From NCBI GenBank assembly GCA_012522165.1, contig JAAYKZ010000354.1, positions 1 through 5,325 on the forward strand: DNA of 5,325 nt. The letters are read 5' to 3'. A program made the position numbers and the translations under genes. Shown piece by piece: positions 1 to 5,320 of the stretch; position 1 is the first letter of the stretch, and every line of letters starts with the position of its first letter. This DNA is from Clostridiales bacterium. Lineage in GTDB: Bacteria; Bacillota; Clostridia; Caldicoprobacterales; UBA3941. A model generated the notes under the pieces. It was not told the DNA's origin. It was given only the letters and a program-made list of their open reading frames with translations, and did no database searches.

Positions 1-1
1 G

Positions 2-118
2 CTACAAGCTCTACATTTACCATTCGGAGTTAATTTAGATGAATTTTGCGAACTTATATTGACACTAACAATGTTTTACAATGTTATACAACAAAGCGGT
101 GAATCAAAATATACCTGA
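2..118 (+). CDS. 3' end of an unidentified gene (partial)
   Basis: The second frame is open from the window edge for 38 codons and ends in TGA at 116-118. The other two forward frames look less coding-like; the first stops at TAA after ten codons. The peptide begins LQALHLPFGVNLDEF and ends MFYNVIQQSGESKYT. It reads as an amphipathic helix followed by a polar tail, as at the C-terminus of many small regulators or helical enzymes, but it contains no motif I recognise and I assign no function. The gene would run in the same direction as exoA, whose start lies 115 bases further on with a dyad in between. It could be a chance open frame, since 38 codons is short. Confidence 0.5.
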   Translation, partial: LQALHLPFGVNLDEFCELILTLTMFYNVIQQSGESKYT

Positions 119-126
119 TAACTATT

Positions 127-165
127 ATGCTAGTTCAACATATGTTTACATGAACATATTAGCAT
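127..165. repeat. Imperfect dyad upstream of exoA
   Basis: ATGCTA at 127-132 pairs with TAGCAT at 160-165, and GTTCA at 133-137 pairs with TGAAC at 151-155, with a four-base bulge (ATAT) on the right arm. The loop region carries the perfect 10-base palindrome AACATATGTT at 137-146. The structure starts nine bases after the stop of the upstream partial gene. No T-run follows it, so a classical intrinsic terminator is unlikely. An operator for exoA or for the upstream gene, or an RNA 3'-end stabilising hairpin, is equally possible. Confidence 0.35.
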
Positions 166-218
166 GATAAATGAACGATTTGGCTGATTTGGTTAAAAAC
201 CATTAATTATATATAGTT

Positions 219-236
219 AAGGGGGAAAAAACAGTG
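219..236 (+). promoter_or_regulatory. Ribosome-binding site and GTG start of exoA
   Basis: AAGGGGG at 219-225 lies eight bases before the GTG at 234. The family N-terminus (M-K-I-I-S-W-N-I-D) begins exactly at this GTG and no in-frame ATG lies nearby, so the site fixes a GTG start. Confidence 0.8.
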
Positions 237-1067
237 AAAATCATTTCATGGAATATTGATTCGTTAAACGCTGCATTAACAGGAACTTCAGCCAGGGCTG
301 AATTAAGTAGAGCTGTAATAAATACAATTATAGAGCATGACCCAGAAGTTATAGCTTTGCAGGAGACCAAGCTACCAAGTAGCGGGCCAACAAAAAAGCA
401 TTTAGAAATCTTGAAGGATAAGTTTCCAGACTATGAAATTGTATGGAATAGTTCAGTAGAACCAGCTCGTAAAGGCTATGCTGGCACTATGTTTTTATAT
501 AAGAATAATCTAAGGCCAGTTGTTACGTATCCCAAAATTGGTGCACCTGGAACTATGGACTGTGAAGGTAGAATTATTACATTAGAATTTGATGAATTCT
601 ATTTAACACAGGTGTATACCCCCAATGCGGGCGAGGGATTGAACCGTTTAGAAGATCGTCAGATTTGGGATATGAAATATGCAGACTATCTGGAAAAACT
701 GGATAAAGAAAAGTATGTTATTGCTGTGGGTGATTTTAACGTAGCCCATAAAGAAATTGATTTGGCTCATCCAGATAGCAATCGTAATTCAGCTGGGTTT
801 ACTGATGAGGAGCGTGAAGGGTTCACAAACCTTCTAAACAGGGGTTTTACAGATACATTTAGATATATACATGGCGATGTTACAGGTGTTTATACTTGGT
901 GGGCCCAGCGGGCAAGAACAAGCAAAATCAATAATTCTGGCTGGAGAATTGATTACTGCTTGGTTAGTGATAGGATTGCAGATAAGGTTGGTAAATCTGA
1001 AATGATTGATTCTGGACCAAGACAAGATCACACGCCAATATTAGTAGAAATTAACTTGGAGCTATAA
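234..1067 (+). CDS. exoA: Exodeoxyribonuclease III / AP endonuclease (ExoA, Xth family)
   Basis: The enzyme cleaves DNA 5' to abasic sites and trims 3'-blocked ends in cytoplasmic base-excision repair, using Mg2+. The 277 residues match the usual length of the Gram-positive ExoA form. The endonuclease/exonuclease/phosphatase fold is complete. Visible active-site residues are Asn7 in SWNID, Glu44 in LQETK, Tyr128 in QVYTPNAG, Asp167 and Asn169 in GDFNVAH, Asp240 in WRIDY, and the C-terminal Asp265-His266 pair in RQDHTPI. ARKGYAGT near residues 78-84 and TWWAQRARTSKINN at 221-234 are also typical of this family. A strong Shine-Dalgarno supports the GTG start. There is no clear intrinsic terminator after the stop. 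The name xth is a synonym. I am confident of the family; the substrate details are family knowledge. Confidence 0.96.
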   Translation: MKIISWNIDSLNAALTGTSARAELSRAVINTIIEHDPEVIALQETKLPSSGPTKKHLEILKDKFPDYEIVWNSSVEPARKGYAGTMFLYKNNLRPVVTYPKIGAPGTMDCEGRIITLEFDEFYLTQVYTPNAGEGLNRLEDRQIWDMKYADYLEKLDKEKYVIAVGDFNVAHKEIDLAHPDSNRNSAGFTDEEREGFTNLLNRGFTDTFRYIHGDVTGVYTWWAQRARTSKINNSGWRIDYCLVSDRIADKVGKSEMIDSGPRQDHTPILVEINLEL

Positions 1068-1105
1068 TACTATACAATCTAAAAACCAACTAAACCGAAT
1101 GATAA

Positions 1106-1258
1106 AGAATTATTGGAAGATTGATGCATAATAAGGAAGGATTTACAATGGATTTCTAGAAAATTATATATGGATTGCAAATTAGAAAACCTAGCACTAT
1201 TCAATGGGTGAATAAGATCATGGTTTTCCATTGTGAAGGCAGACCTGTAACGCCGTAG
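1106..1258 (+). pseudogene. Possible gene remnant interrupted by TAG
   Basis: This frame is open on both sides of a TAG at 1157-1159. A strong AAGGAAGG at 1133-1140 is correctly spaced (seven bases) before ATG at 1148, but translation from that ATG would give only Met-Asp-Phe. Beyond the TAG the frame continues for 32 codons, including TIQWVNKIMVFHCEGRPVTP, and stops at 1256-1258. A well-placed ribosome-binding site leading into an immediate stop suggests a decayed gene. I cannot match the peptide to a family, and it could be chance. Confidence 0.25.
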
Positions 1259-1266
1259 ATAATTAA

Positions 1267-1407
1267 TCTGTATTATTAAATATTATAAAAGAGGCTGAAC
1301 ATGAAAAAGATTCTGTTTTGTGGTATGACTGGGGAGAAGATGATATGTCAGTGCATGCAGGAATGAAGAAGTATATAGAAGATGGATACCATGTTGTAAG
1401 TATGTAA
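1267..1407 (+). pseudogene. Possible C-terminal gene fragment without a start
   Basis: Forty-six codons are open between TAA at 1264-1266 and TAA at 1405-1407. The peptide is coding-like: SVLLNIIKEAEHEKDSVLWY, then DWGEDDMSVHAGMKKYIEDG, then YHVVSM. It has two tryptophans and an aromatic-acidic core (WYDWGEDD) not expected from random AT-rich DNA. No ATG, GTG or TTG with a ribosome-binding site opens it; the only ATGs are internal. It most resembles the surviving tail of a larger protein. I do not recognise the family. It ends 45 bases before the proposed yaaA start. Confidence 0.35.
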
Positions 1408-1439
1408 TAGTTCAGAAAGAGCAAAATAACATAGTTTTT

Positions 1440-1455
1440 GGGAGTGACAGATATT
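1440..1455 (+). promoter_or_regulatory. Ribosome-binding site and probable ATT start of yaaA
   Basis: GGGAG at 1440-1444 lies eight bases before ATT at 1453-1455. That ATT sits exactly where YaaA proteins normally start (Met-Arg-Ile-Ile-Ile-Ser-Pro-Ala-Lys). The two upstream conventional starts, TTG at 1438 and GTG at 1444, have no Shine-Dalgarno ahead of them; the GGGAG overlaps or follows them. Confidence 0.5.
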
Positions 1456-2199
1456 AGAATCATAATTTCACCTGCCAAAAAAATGAAAGTAAATAATGAT
1501 TATGTTATGCATAGAAGTATGCCTGTATTTATAAAAGAGGCTAAAAGATTGCTAGATTATTTAAAGAAACTAAGTTATGAAGAACTAAAAAATATTTGGA
1601 AGTGCAATGACAGTATTGCAGAATTGAACTATAAAAGGATACAAGATATGGATCTATACCATAATCTTACCTCTGCAATCTTGTCTTTTGAAGGAATACA
1701 ATATCAATACATGGGGCCGGAAGTATTTAGCTATGATGAATTTAAATATATAGAAAAACATTTGCGAATATTATCAGGGTTTTATGGGATTTTACGGCCT
1801 TTTGATGGAGTGGTGCCCTATAGATTAGAAATGCAATCAAAGTTAATTAATTGGGAATACAGGGACTTGTACGAATTTTGGGGAGCAAAGATTGCTAAGA
1901 ATATTTTTTCAGAAAGTAAACTTATTTTAAACTTGGCATCTAAGGAATATAGTCAATGTATTTCTAGATATTTATCTGATGATATAAAGTTTATAAACTG
2001 TACATTTGGTGAGTGGATTGATGGAAAAGTAGTTCAAAAGGGAACTTTAGTTAAGATGGCAAGAGGCGAGATGGTACGCTTTATGGCTGAGAATAATATA
2101 AAAGATGTTAGAGATATTAAGGAATTTGATGGATTGAAATATAGGTATAGGGAAGAACTGTCTAATAAGAACAATTTTGTTTTCATTAGGGAATATTAA
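1453..2199 (+). CDS. yaaA: Peroxide-stress protein YaaA (DUF328/UPF0246 family)
   Basis: YaaA is a cytoplasmic protein that in E. coli is induced by peroxide and lowers intracellular unincorporated iron, limiting Fenton damage; it has a DNA-binding fold. Counting from ATT, the protein has 248 residues, near the usual 250-260. Family landmarks run in order: IIISPAKKM at 3-11, ILSFEGIQYQYM at 76-87, HLRILSGFYGILRPFDGVVP at 103-122 with YRLEM following, LYEFWGAKIAKN at 139-150, LILNLASKEYS at 157-167, and KMARGEMVRFMAENNI at 201-216. The start is uncertain: TTG at 1438 would add five residues and GTG at 1444 would add three. It ends in FIREY-TAA, a normal family terminus. The upstream DNA is remnant-rich, so its promoter is not evident. 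Family assignment is firm; the role in this organism is inferred. Confidence 0.95.
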   Translation: MRIIISPAKKMKVNNDYVMHRSMPVFIKEAKRLLDYLKKLSYEELKNIWKCNDSIAELNYKRIQDMDLYHNLTSAILSFEGIQYQYMGPEVFSYDEFKYIEKHLRILSGFYGILRPFDGVVPYRLEMQSKLINWEYRDLYEFWGAKIAKNIFSESKLILNLASKEYSQCISRYLSDDIKFINCTFGEWIDGKVVQKGTLVKMARGEMVRFMAENNIKDVRDIKEFDGLKYRYREELSNKNNFVFIREY

Positions 2200-2514
2200 T
2201 AGGTAGATGTGGATATTAACAAGAGAAGATGAGGCAAAAAAATGGCAGGTTGAAGATTGGGGATATTAAGTAGCCGGTAGGAGATTAGCACTATAGGTCA
2301 CATAAAAGTTATAAAGGATTTATTCTTTAAATTTATCCAACTAAAAGAATCAGCAAAAATAGAATTAGTCAAATACGTATGGTATAATGAGGGAGTATTA
2401 CATAGAATTTGGTAAATCAATTAATGAGAAATCTAATAATCTAAGGAAGGCCATTACCACAAATCTATAAAGAACATCCATATAATACTGGAATTAATAT
2501 AATGGGGTATTTAT
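2200..2514. other. Intergenic stretch with remnant-like frames
   Basis: These 315 bases separate yaaA from the small membrane-protein gene. They contain a 20-codon charged mini-frame at 2207-2269 (MWILTREDEAKKWQVEDWGY) that starts eight bases after yaaA with only a weak SD, and a start-less 44-codon frame at 2281-2415. A second orphan AAGGAAGG at 2443-2450 is followed by no usable start. I see no T-tailed hairpin and no convincing promoter. Confidence 0.45.
2281..2415 (+). pseudogene. Possible C-terminal gene fragment without a start
   Basis: Forty-four codons are open between TAG at 2278-2280 and TAA at 2413-2415. There is no ATG, GTG or TTG start in frame. The end of the peptide, KIELVKYVWYNEGVLHRIW, is rich in aromatic and charged residues and resembles a real protein terminus more than translated spacer. 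The N-terminal part (EISTIGHIKVIKDLFFKF) is less convincing. I cannot name a family. It may be the tail of a deleted gene or a chance frame in AT-rich DNA. Confidence 0.28.
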
Positions 2515-2733
2515 ATGAAACTATTTACGAAGATGAACAGATTTTTGAACTTAATAGGTATACTTTTAGCAGTAGGTTTTGTTATTCGTTTATGGGCGGA
2601 TTATTACAAATTTCAGAATTCAATCACAACTGTACCATTGTATGCTTTTATTATTGGCCGAAGTATAATGTTTCTATTGCCAAGTATAATTTGCTTTATT
2701 TCTGCTGCATATTATAAAAATAAGAACGCATAA
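2515..2733 (+). CDS. Small two-helix membrane protein, unknown function
   Basis: The 72-residue product has two hydrophobic stretches, about residues 9-26 (RFLNLIGILLAVGFVIRL) and 42-66 (LYAFIIGRSIMFLLPSIICF onward). A polar loop with ADYYKFQNS separates them, and the basic ends MKLFTKMNR and YYKNKNA flank them, so both termini probably face the cytoplasm. GGGG at 2504-2507 lies seven bases before the ATG. A longer-looking frame starting at 2502 overlaps almost completely but translates to a cysteine- and tyrosine-rich shadow with no ribosome-binding site. Similar short hypothetical membrane proteins occur in Firmicutes as far as I recall, but none has a known role. It lies 65 bases ahead of the acetyltransferase and might be co-transcribed with it. 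Confidence 0.75.
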   Translation: MKLFTKMNRFLNLIGILLAVGFVIRLWADYYKFQNSITTVPLYAFIIGRSIMFLLPSIICFISAAYYKNKNA

Positions 2734-2798
2734 TAGCATTTCTTATATAGAGTAGCGGACTATTCTGGTATTCTATATGATGAGGGGATGATATTACA

Positions 2799-3665
2799 AT
2801 GCAATTCAGGTTGTATAGTGATGTGCATGAATTCTGCAATGATACCTATGATGTATTAATGCATCATGAGTCTCAGAACATGATTCTACTAGGTAATATC
2901 ATAATTGGACATGAAGGGAAAGATAAAACGGAATGGCGTGACCCAGCAAATTGGCTTATGGCAACTGTTTCAGATGCAAATGGTATAAGGCTTACAGCTC
3001 TAATGACCCCACCCCATAATATCACACTTTATGCAACAGACAATATAATAGATCTTAAAGCTATAAATTGCCTGATAGATGGATTAATAGATTTTGATAT
3101 TCCTGGTGTGATGACAGAAAAAACCTTGGCAAAGTATTTTGCAATAGAATATACAGCTAGAAAAGGATTAACCTATAAAACAACCATGAACCAACGCATA
3201 TACGAGCTTACGGAAGTGAACCCTGATATTAAACTAATTGGCGAAGTTCGTTTGCTGGATGAAAAAGATATGTGTTTTTTCCCATACTGGCTTGAGGCAT
3301 TTAATGCTGCGAGTAGCTATGGAAAAACAGAGATGTCTATCCCACAAGAGGCAGAACCATATCTCTACCGATTATCAACAAAAAAGATCTATGTTTTAGA
3401 ACACAATGGGATACCTGTTTCCATGGCAGGATACACAAGGGAGCTGGAAACAGCTATTGGTGTAGCATTCGTATATACTCCTCCTTATTATCGTGGAAAG
3501 GGTTATGCAACCTCATGCGTAGCTCAAATCAGTCAAATGGCTTTAGATAAGGGATTTAATAAGTGTGTATTATATACAGATTTGTTAAACCCAACATCCA
3601 ATAATATTTATCAAAAAATAGGATATAGGCCCATTTGTGATTCGCTAATGTTGCAATTTGAATGA
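2799..3665 (+). CDS. GNAT family N-acetyltransferase with N-terminal extension
   Basis: A probable cytoplasmic acetyl-CoA-dependent N-acetyltransferase of 288 residues. The C-terminal half is the GNAT fold. Residues 198-226 form the central strands (YVLEHNGIPVSMAGYTR, then GVAFVYTP). The acetyl-CoA pyrophosphate loop is YRGKGYA at 231-237, with the following helix SCVAQISQMALDKGF. NPTSNNIYQKIGYRP at 264-278 is the usual C-terminal signature. The first 140 or so residues form an extra domain with the conserved-looking WRDPANWLMATVSD (46-59) and LTALMTPPHNITLYAT (65-80). This architecture is a recurring GNAT subtype in Firmicutes with no fixed substrate. GAGGGG at 2782-2787 lies eleven bases before the ATG, slightly long but usable. 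The substrate cannot be deduced from sequence. Confidence 0.93.
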   Translation: MQFRLYSDVHEFCNDTYDVLMHHESQNMILLGNIIIGHEGKDKTEWRDPANWLMATVSDANGIRLTALMTPPHNITLYATDNIIDLKAINCLIDGLIDFDIPGVMTEKTLAKYFAIEYTARKGLTYKTTMNQRIYELTEVNPDIKLIGEVRLLDEKDMCFFPYWLEAFNAASSYGKTEMSIPQEAEPYLYRLSTKKIYVLEHNGIPVSMAGYTRELETAIGVAFVYTPPYYRGKGYATSCVAQISQMALDKGFNKCVLYTDLLNPTSNNIYQKIGYRPICDSLMLQFE

Positions 3666-3669
3666 TACC

Positions 3670-3697
3670 TTGCTGCTTCTTAATTAATAGGTATAAT
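3670..3697 (+). promoter_or_regulatory. Possible sigma-A promoter for the EamA gene
   Basis: A perfect TATAAT at 3692-3697 has TTGCTG (three of six matches to TTGACA) at 3670-3675, giving a 16-base spacer. It lies just past the acetyltransferase stop and would give a leader of about 160 bases before the transporter. TATAAT is common by chance in this composition, so the call is tentative. Confidence 0.3.
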
Positions 3698-3850
3698 ATA
3701 GGCTATATATTCATAGGGGAAGCCAAGATGACTGAGGAGTTCATGGCTTAACAATAAGGTATTAACACAAAGGTGATAAAATATCTTACTGAGCCTAAAT
3801 TTTTCTGATGGAAATCATGACTTAAAGTATAGCTAAAATGGATCAATTTC

Positions 3851-3867
3851 GAGGAGGAATTAATATG
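3851..3867 (+). promoter_or_regulatory. Ribosome-binding site deciding the EamA start
   Basis: GAGGAGG at 3851-3857 lies seven bases before the ATG at 3865. An upstream in-frame ATG at 3838 would add nine polar residues (MDQFRGGIN), but it has no Shine-Dalgarno and would place this site inside the gene. Confidence 0.85.
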
Positions 3868-4278
3868 TGGTTTATATTTGCACTATTATCAGCAATATTT
3901 GCAGCATTGACATCTATTCTTGCTAAGATTGGCATTGAGGGAATTAGTTCTAATTTAGCAACAGCAATACGTACAGCAGTTGTGTTAGTGATGGCATGGG
4001 TGATAGTTTTTATTACAGGAACGCAAAGCCAAATTCCGGAACTTAGTAAAAGAAGCTGGATATTTTTGATTCTATCAGGTATCGCAACAGGATTATCCTG
4101 GTTATGTTATTATAAAGCATTACAAATTGGTGATGTTTCAAAGGTAGCACCAGTGGATAAATTTAGTGTTGTTATTACAATGATACTTGCCTTTATGGTG
4201 TTAAAAGAAGCTCCTACACCTAAGACAATTCTTGGTGGTATACTTATTACAATTGGCACGTTTATAATGATTTTGTAA
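3865..4278 (+). CDS. Single-domain EamA/DMT-type transporter
   Basis: A 137-residue inner-membrane protein with five hydrophobic segments, about residues 1-20, 32-51, 64-85, 98-115 and 119-137. This equals one EamA repeat; typical EamA permeases carry two repeats and about 300 residues. Single-repeat members are expected to work as dimers, as in small multidrug resistance and related drug/metabolite transporters. Characteristic segments are ALTSILAKIGI (14-24), SNLATAIRT (29-37), LSGIATGLSWLCYYKALQIG (70-89) and VSKVAPVDKFSVV (91-103). The last combines the usual small-residue helix packing with a conserved Pro-x-Asp-Lys. The substrate is unknown. No partner half-transporter gene is adjacent, so a homodimer is likely. 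Confidence 0.93.
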   Translation: MWFIFALLSAIFAALTSILAKIGIEGISSNLATAIRTAVVLVMAWVIVFITGTQSQIPELSKRSWIFLILSGIATGLSWLCYYKALQIGDVSKVAPVDKFSVVITMILAFMVLKEAPTPKTILGGILITIGTFIMIL

Positions 4279-4361
4279 CGATAATAGACCATGAGATAAA
4301 GCTAATACAAATTGATTGGCAGAAGTTAGATTGAAGTATTATAAAAAGACATTCCGAATCC

Positions 4362-4389
4362 TTGACATATACTCTATGATAGAGATACT
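4362..4389 (+). promoter_or_regulatory. Promoter with dyad operator upstream of the phosphodiesterase gene
   Basis: A perfect -35 box TTGACA at 4362-4367 is followed after 16 bases by GATACT at 4384-4389 (four of six matches to TATAAT). The spacer holds a perfect inverted repeat, CTCTAT-G-ATAGAG, at 4372-4384. A dyad lying between the -35 and -10 boxes is the arrangement of MerR-family operators, although those usually have a 19-20 base spacer. A simple repressor site is the alternative. The start of transcription would fall about 40 bases before the ATG at 4436. Confidence 0.5.
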
Positions 4390-4435
4390 CCATAATGAAA
4401 TATAACTGTACTAGTTTACAGAAAAGAGTGGCAAT

Positions 4436-5320
4436 ATGAAATCCAGATTAAAAAACAATATGATTAAAAGTAAAAGCAAAAAACAAAGAACTGCTATTTT
4501 TCTATTTGTATTAATATTGGTAGTGATATGGCTCAATAATACCAATATCTTTTATTCTAAAGAAGAAAACTATAAAATTGTAGCCCATAGGGGATTGGCA
4601 CAAACTTTTGATATTTCATTAGTAGAGTGGGATACAAATACTGCCGAAATAATATACCAACCAGAACATCCCTATTTAGAAAACACCCTTCCTTCCATGC
4701 AAGCTGCATTTGATTTAGGTGCGGATGTGGTGGAATTGGATATTAGACTTACAAAGGATAATAAGCTAGCTGTATTTCATGATTATACTTTGGAATATCG
4801 AACTGATGGAACAGGTCAAGTGAGAGATTACATCATGGAAGAGCTAAAGGCTCTGGATATTGGGTATGGATATACAGCAGATAACGGTCAAACATACCCT
4901 TTTAGAGGTAAAGGAATCGGTTTGATGCCAGAATTAGATGAAGTTTTTTCAGCTTTTCCAGATAAAGAATTATTAATTCATGTTAAAGACAGTGATAAAA
5001 AAACTTATGAAGTTTTATGGAATGATTATTTAAGTACTATGACAGATAAGCGACTAGCACAAATAACTGTCTATGGAGATAATTCTGGCATAGAGTTTCT
5101 TAGAGAGCAGAGTCCTACCCTTCGACTTTTATCCATGGCAATGATGAAGTCAGCTTTGCTCAAGTATGAACTGATAGGTTTTACAGGTTATATACCGAAG
5201 GAACTTCCTAATATGGAGCTACATCTGCCACAAAAGTATGCGAAATGTCTCTGGGGCTGGACCAACAAATTTATTAAGCGAGTGGAATCTGTTTATACCC
5301 GTGTAGTATTTGTCTCTTGA
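4436..5320 (+). CDS. Membrane-anchored glycerophosphodiester phosphodiesterase, C-terminus short
   Basis: The GDPD family hydrolyses glycerophosphodiesters to glycerol 3-phosphate and an alcohol. A lysine/arginine-rich N-terminus (residues 1-18) followed by a hydrophobic helix at 19-34 (TAIFLFVLILVVIWLN) suggests an anchored domain outside the cytoplasm. Catalytic features are present: AHRG with His51 and Arg52, Glu82-Asn83 in LENTLPS, Glu100 and Asp102 in VVELDIRLT, and His115-Asp116 in VFHDYTLEYRTDG. GIGLMPELDEVF (160-171) and LLIHVKD (179-185) are also typical. The 294-residue frame ends at RVVFVS-TGA. Family members I know continue after this strand with a further 35 to 45 residues, including an IWTNRI-like final motif, so the gene seems truncated or frameshifted near 5310-5320. 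The SD before ATG is weak (AAGAGTGG, 4424-4431). ATG at 4460 is a possible alternative start. Confidence 0.88.
   Translation: MKSRLKNNMIKSKSKKQRTAIFLFVLILVVIWLNNTNIFYSKEENYKIVAHRGLAQTFDISLVEWDTNTAEIIYQPEHPYLENTLPSMQAAFDLGADVVELDIRLTKDNKLAVFHDYTLEYRTDGTGQVRDYIMEELKALDIGYGYTADNGQTYPFRGKGIGLMPELDEVFSAFPDKELLIHVKDSDKKTYEVLWNDYLSTMTDKRLAQITVYGDNSGIEFLREQSPTLRLLSMAMMKSALLKYELIGFTGYIPKELPNMELHLPQKYAKCLWGWTNKFIKRVESVYTRVVFVS

Larger units (their letters stand above)
1068..1452. other. Intergenic stretch with gene-remnant-like frames
   Basis: These 385 bases between exoA and yaaA hold no intact gene. They contain a strong orphan Shine-Dalgarno (AAGGAAGG, 1133-1140), a frame interrupted by TAG (1106-1258) and a coding-like frame without a start codon (1267-1407). 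A 21-codon mini-frame at 1301-1366 (starting MKKILFCGMTGEKM) has an SD-like AAGAGG six bases upstream. It overlaps the 1267-1407 frame, so at most one of the two was ever coding there. No terminator with a T-run was found. Confidence 0.5.

Noticed and set aside
59..90. TTGACA followed by TATACA as a promoter for exoA
   Set aside because: The spacer is 20 bases and the site lies within the coding-like end of the upstream gene. The nearby ACAATGTT direct repeat (68-75 and 78-85) is explained by the same codons.
189..217. TTGGTT-17-TATAGT as the exoA promoter
   Set aside because: Spacing and match are good, but transcription would start around 224, inside the Shine-Dalgarno, and destroy the ribosome-binding site.
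834..1031. 65-codon reverse-strand frame inside exoA
   Set aside because: It lies wholly within the confident exoA gene, has no ribosome-binding site and its translation shows no recognisable domain.
1101..1114. GATAAAGAATTATT shared with 4961-4974
   Set aside because: A single 14-base match of common AT-rich codons; the flanks do not align, so it is not evidence of duplication.
1263..1478. 71-codon reverse-strand frame across the yaaA start
   Set aside because: It overlaps the yaaA N-terminus, and the opposite strand carries a more protein-like frame. The peptide is a low-complexity mix of Ile, Tyr and Ser with no motif.
2502..2717. 71-codon frame overlapping the small membrane protein
   Set aside because: It has no Shine-Dalgarno of its own, and its translation lacks the clean two-helix pattern seen in the 2515-2733 frame.
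2745..2778. ATATAGA/TCTATAT inverted repeat before the acetyltransferase as a terminator
   Set aside because: The stem is AT-only with a 20-base loop and no following T-run, so it is unlikely to terminate transcription.
4110..4292. 60-codon reverse-strand frame inside the EamA gene
   Set aside because: It is antisense to transmembrane codons, which often yields hydrophobic shadow frames; no start signal is present.
4316..4405. 29-codon open frame between the EamA and phosphodiesterase genes
   Set aside because: It overlaps the better-supported promoter and dyad, has no ribosome-binding site, and its peptide has no recognisable features.
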